A stretch of DNA of 62,471 nucleotides from Bacillota bacterium (GTDB lineage Bacteria > Bacillota > Desulfitobacteriia > Desulfitobacteriales > JAJXUE01). The notes beneath the pieces were generated by a model that was not told the DNA's origin, did no database searches, and worked only from the letters and a program-made list of their open reading frames with translations. Made by a program: the position numbers and the translations under genes. This document shows positions 61,239 to 62,471 of this stretch, piece by piece; positions within the stretch are counted from its first letter, which is position 1, and each line of letters begins with the position of its first letter. The stretch covers positions 1 through 62,471 of the forward strand of contig JAJXUE010000014.1 of assembly GCA_021783135.1 (NCBI GenBank), in the 5' to 3' direction.

Positions 61239-61252
61239 AGGAGGGTTTACCG

Positions 61253-62471
61253 GTGGTAACAGTTAAGGTCTTGGGTGAATTTTATTTTAGCCAGGCGCAG
61301 GGTACGCCAATTTATGACGCAAAAGGTCTTAAAGTTGGACGAATCCACGATATGGTTGTGCGTTGGGACGGAGTGTCGCCTGTAGTGACGGGAATTAAGT
61401 ATGCGAAGGGTATACAGCATCATATCGATATAGGGCAAATTGACCAGTGGAATGAGCATGCCCTGAAGTTGAAAGGTCAACTTGGCAAGTCTGCCTTACG
61501 GAAACTGCTAGCGAATGAAATTTATATTGGAAAATGGCTGCTAGATAAACAAATCATTGATCTAAAAGGGTCTAAACTTGTCCGCGTTAATGATATTAAG
61601 CTGTCTTGGGTCCGGCATGGCAAAAATTATGACATAATTCTTGTCGCTGTGGATATAGGCCTGCGTGGTTTGTTTCGGCGGTTAGGGATAGAATTTGTTT
61701 TGCGCAAGCAAGCAAATCGTTTTGTCGGGTCACAATATATTCGACCCCTTGAGGATATTACTGCTGATTTACAATTGAATCAAGACCAAGAGAGTATACG
61801 CCAGTTGCACCCGGTTGACATTGCTGAAATTATCGAGGAATTAGACTTAGAAGAACGCAGTGACTTTCTGCATACTTTGGACAATCAAACTGCTGCAGAT
61901 GCCTTGGCTGAAGTGGATCTAGACATTCAGGTCGAAATAATCGAGCAAATGGAGAGTCAACGGGCATCGGATATTTTGGAAGAGATGCCGCCGGATGAGG
62001 CTGCCGACATCTTGGGCGAGCTTAATGCGCAGAAGTCAGATGAACTTTTAGGGCTGATGCAACCGGAAGAAGCTGAAGATGTTCGAGAACTAATGAGTTA
62101 TCCGGAAGAAACGGCAGGCTCCCTCATGACTACGGAGTATATTGCGTTTGTGGCGGGTATGTCGGCGGAGGAAACCATAAACAGGTTGCGCGAGCTTGCT
62201 CCATCGGCTGAAACTATCTACTATCTGTATGTGTTAGATGCCCGGGAGGTACTCCAGGGTGTTGTCTCATTGCGTGATTTAATTATTGCGTCGCCGTCTA
62301 GTGTCTTGCAAGATATCATGTCTACACGCGTGGTTAGTGTCAACCATCATGATGACCAACGCAAGGTGGTCGACTTGGTGAGTAAATATAACCTCTTAGC
62401 TTTACCGGTGGTAGATGACGCAGGAGTTATGATGGGTATCATTACAATCGACAATGTAGTAGTTGAAAGGC
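61253..62471 (+). CDS. mgtE: MgtE-family magnesium transporter, 5' part (runs off window)
   Basis: 406 codons present, GTG start with AAGGAGGG upstream. The first about 170 residues are a PRC-barrel-like region (YDAKGLKVGRIHDMVVRWDG), then the MgtE N domain (LHPVDIAEIIEELDLEER, MPPDEAADILGEL, EEAEDVRELMSYPEETAGSLMTTEY) and CBS domains (DIMSTRVVSVN, LLALPVVDDAG). The membrane domain lies beyond the window end. PRC-barrel-MgtE proteins are common in Bacillota; CorA-independent Mg2+ uptake gated by the cytoplasmic domains. Controlled by the M-box. Confidence 0.93.
   Translation, partial: MVTVKVLGEFYFSQAQGTPIYDAKGLKVGRIHDMVVRWDGVSPVVTGIKYAKGIQHHIDIGQIDQWNEHALKLKGQLGKSALRKLLANEIYIGKWLLDKQIIDLKGSKLVRVNDIKLSWVRHGKNYDIILVAVDIGLRGLFRRLGIEFVLRKQANRFVGSQYIRPLEDITADLQLNQDQESIRQLHPVDIAEIIEELDLEERSDFLHTLDNQTAADALAEVDLDIQVEIIEQMESQRASDILEEMPPDEAADILGELNAQKSDELLGLMQPEEAEDVRELMSYPEETAGSLMTTEYIAFVAGMSAEETINRLRELAPSAETIYYLYVLDAREVLQGVVSLRDLIIASPSSVLQDIMSTRVVSVNHHDDQRKVVDLVSKYNLLALPVVDDAGVMMGIITIDNVVVER

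Noticed and set aside
1-62471. CRISPR arrays, insertion sequences, prophage, tRNA or rRNA genes
   Set aside because: No regularly spaced repeats, transposase or phage genes were seen, and no cloverleaf or rRNA signature was recognised by eye. A short tRNA could be missed without a tRNAscan-SE run.

Overview
The window reads as chromosomal DNA of an anaerobic, respiring, motile, probably spore-forming Bacillota (Clostridia/Peptococcaceae or Negativicutes-like). The evidence is: strong Shine-Dalgarno sites, many TTG/GTG starts, a futalosine-pathway mqnA, two multihaem c-type cytochromes, a LldG/LldH lactate-oxidation pair, an EMO-like membrane Fe-S oxidoreductase, oxygen-defence proteins (flavodiiron protein, rubredoxin, rubrerythrin, ferritin), CheC/CheD chemotaxis, an M-box, and a UGA-containing HesB-like selenoprotein gene. 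No phage, IS element, CRISPR, rRNA or tRNA was recognised. Species cannot be assigned from this alone.

Layout. 0-5.3 kb: FlK-like thioesterase, decahaem NapC/NirT-type cytochrome, ArgA-like acetyltransferase, small unknowns, a membrane TPR-like protein and an HD phosphohydrolase. 5.3-8.2 kb: lactate oxidation genes lldG-lldH behind a GntR/LldR-type operator. 8.2-13.7 kb: a large structured RNA candidate of about 420 nt with its own terminator, followed by an operon for a lipoprotein, a TPR protein, an Hsp70-like ATPase with no substrate-binding domain and a Cys-rich membrane protein. 13.7-20.5 kb: Ski2/Mtr4-type helicase, Crp/Fnr regulator, unknowns, EMO-like oxidoreductase. 20.5-23.3 kb: long imperfect palindrome, fluoride riboswitch, crcB-DUF190-DUF5714 operon, CstR/CsoR-family repressor, thioredoxin. 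23.4-33.8 kb: response regulator, a chemoreceptor co-transcribed with a pentahaem lipoprotein, and the complete cheR / cheAWBYCDW cluster. 33.8-43.3 kb: MetE/UroD-like methyltransferase, a 710-residue FtsA-like protein, a Usp, an ArAE-type permease, ribDE(BA)H under an FMN riboswitch, and mqnA. 43.4-53.5 kb: FmdB, cyclophilin, LpdD-like/UbiD pair, flavodiiron protein, rubredoxin, a CstR-like regulon (methyltransferase, selenoprotein HesB), CcdA-ResA, soluble chemoreceptor. 53.6-62.5 kb: a type II topoisomerase pair, MBL hydrolase, ferritin, rubrerythrin, Usp, and an M-box with the 5' part of mgtE.

How it fits together. Lactate oxidation, the EMO-like protein, MqnA and the decahaem cytochrome suggest menaquinone-linked electron flow. 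CcdA/ResA would keep apocytochrome thiols reduced. A CstR-like repressor is predicted to control itself, thioredoxin, a methyltransferase and the HesB selenoprotein through TATACCCC/GGGGTATA palindromes that each sit just downstream of a TTGAC-N17-TANANT promoter. The chemoreceptor that shares an operon with a pentahaem lipoprotein could feed redox information to the Che cluster 1 kb away.

Most worth following up: the 8.75-9.17 kb structured RNA and the operon behind it, the CstR-like regulon with the selenoprotein gene that ordinary ORF calling breaks, the chemoreceptor-cytochrome pair, a minus-strand small-RNA candidate at 44.5 kb, and a bipartite sigma-H/0A-like element repeated upstream of redox, fluoride and chemotaxis genes.
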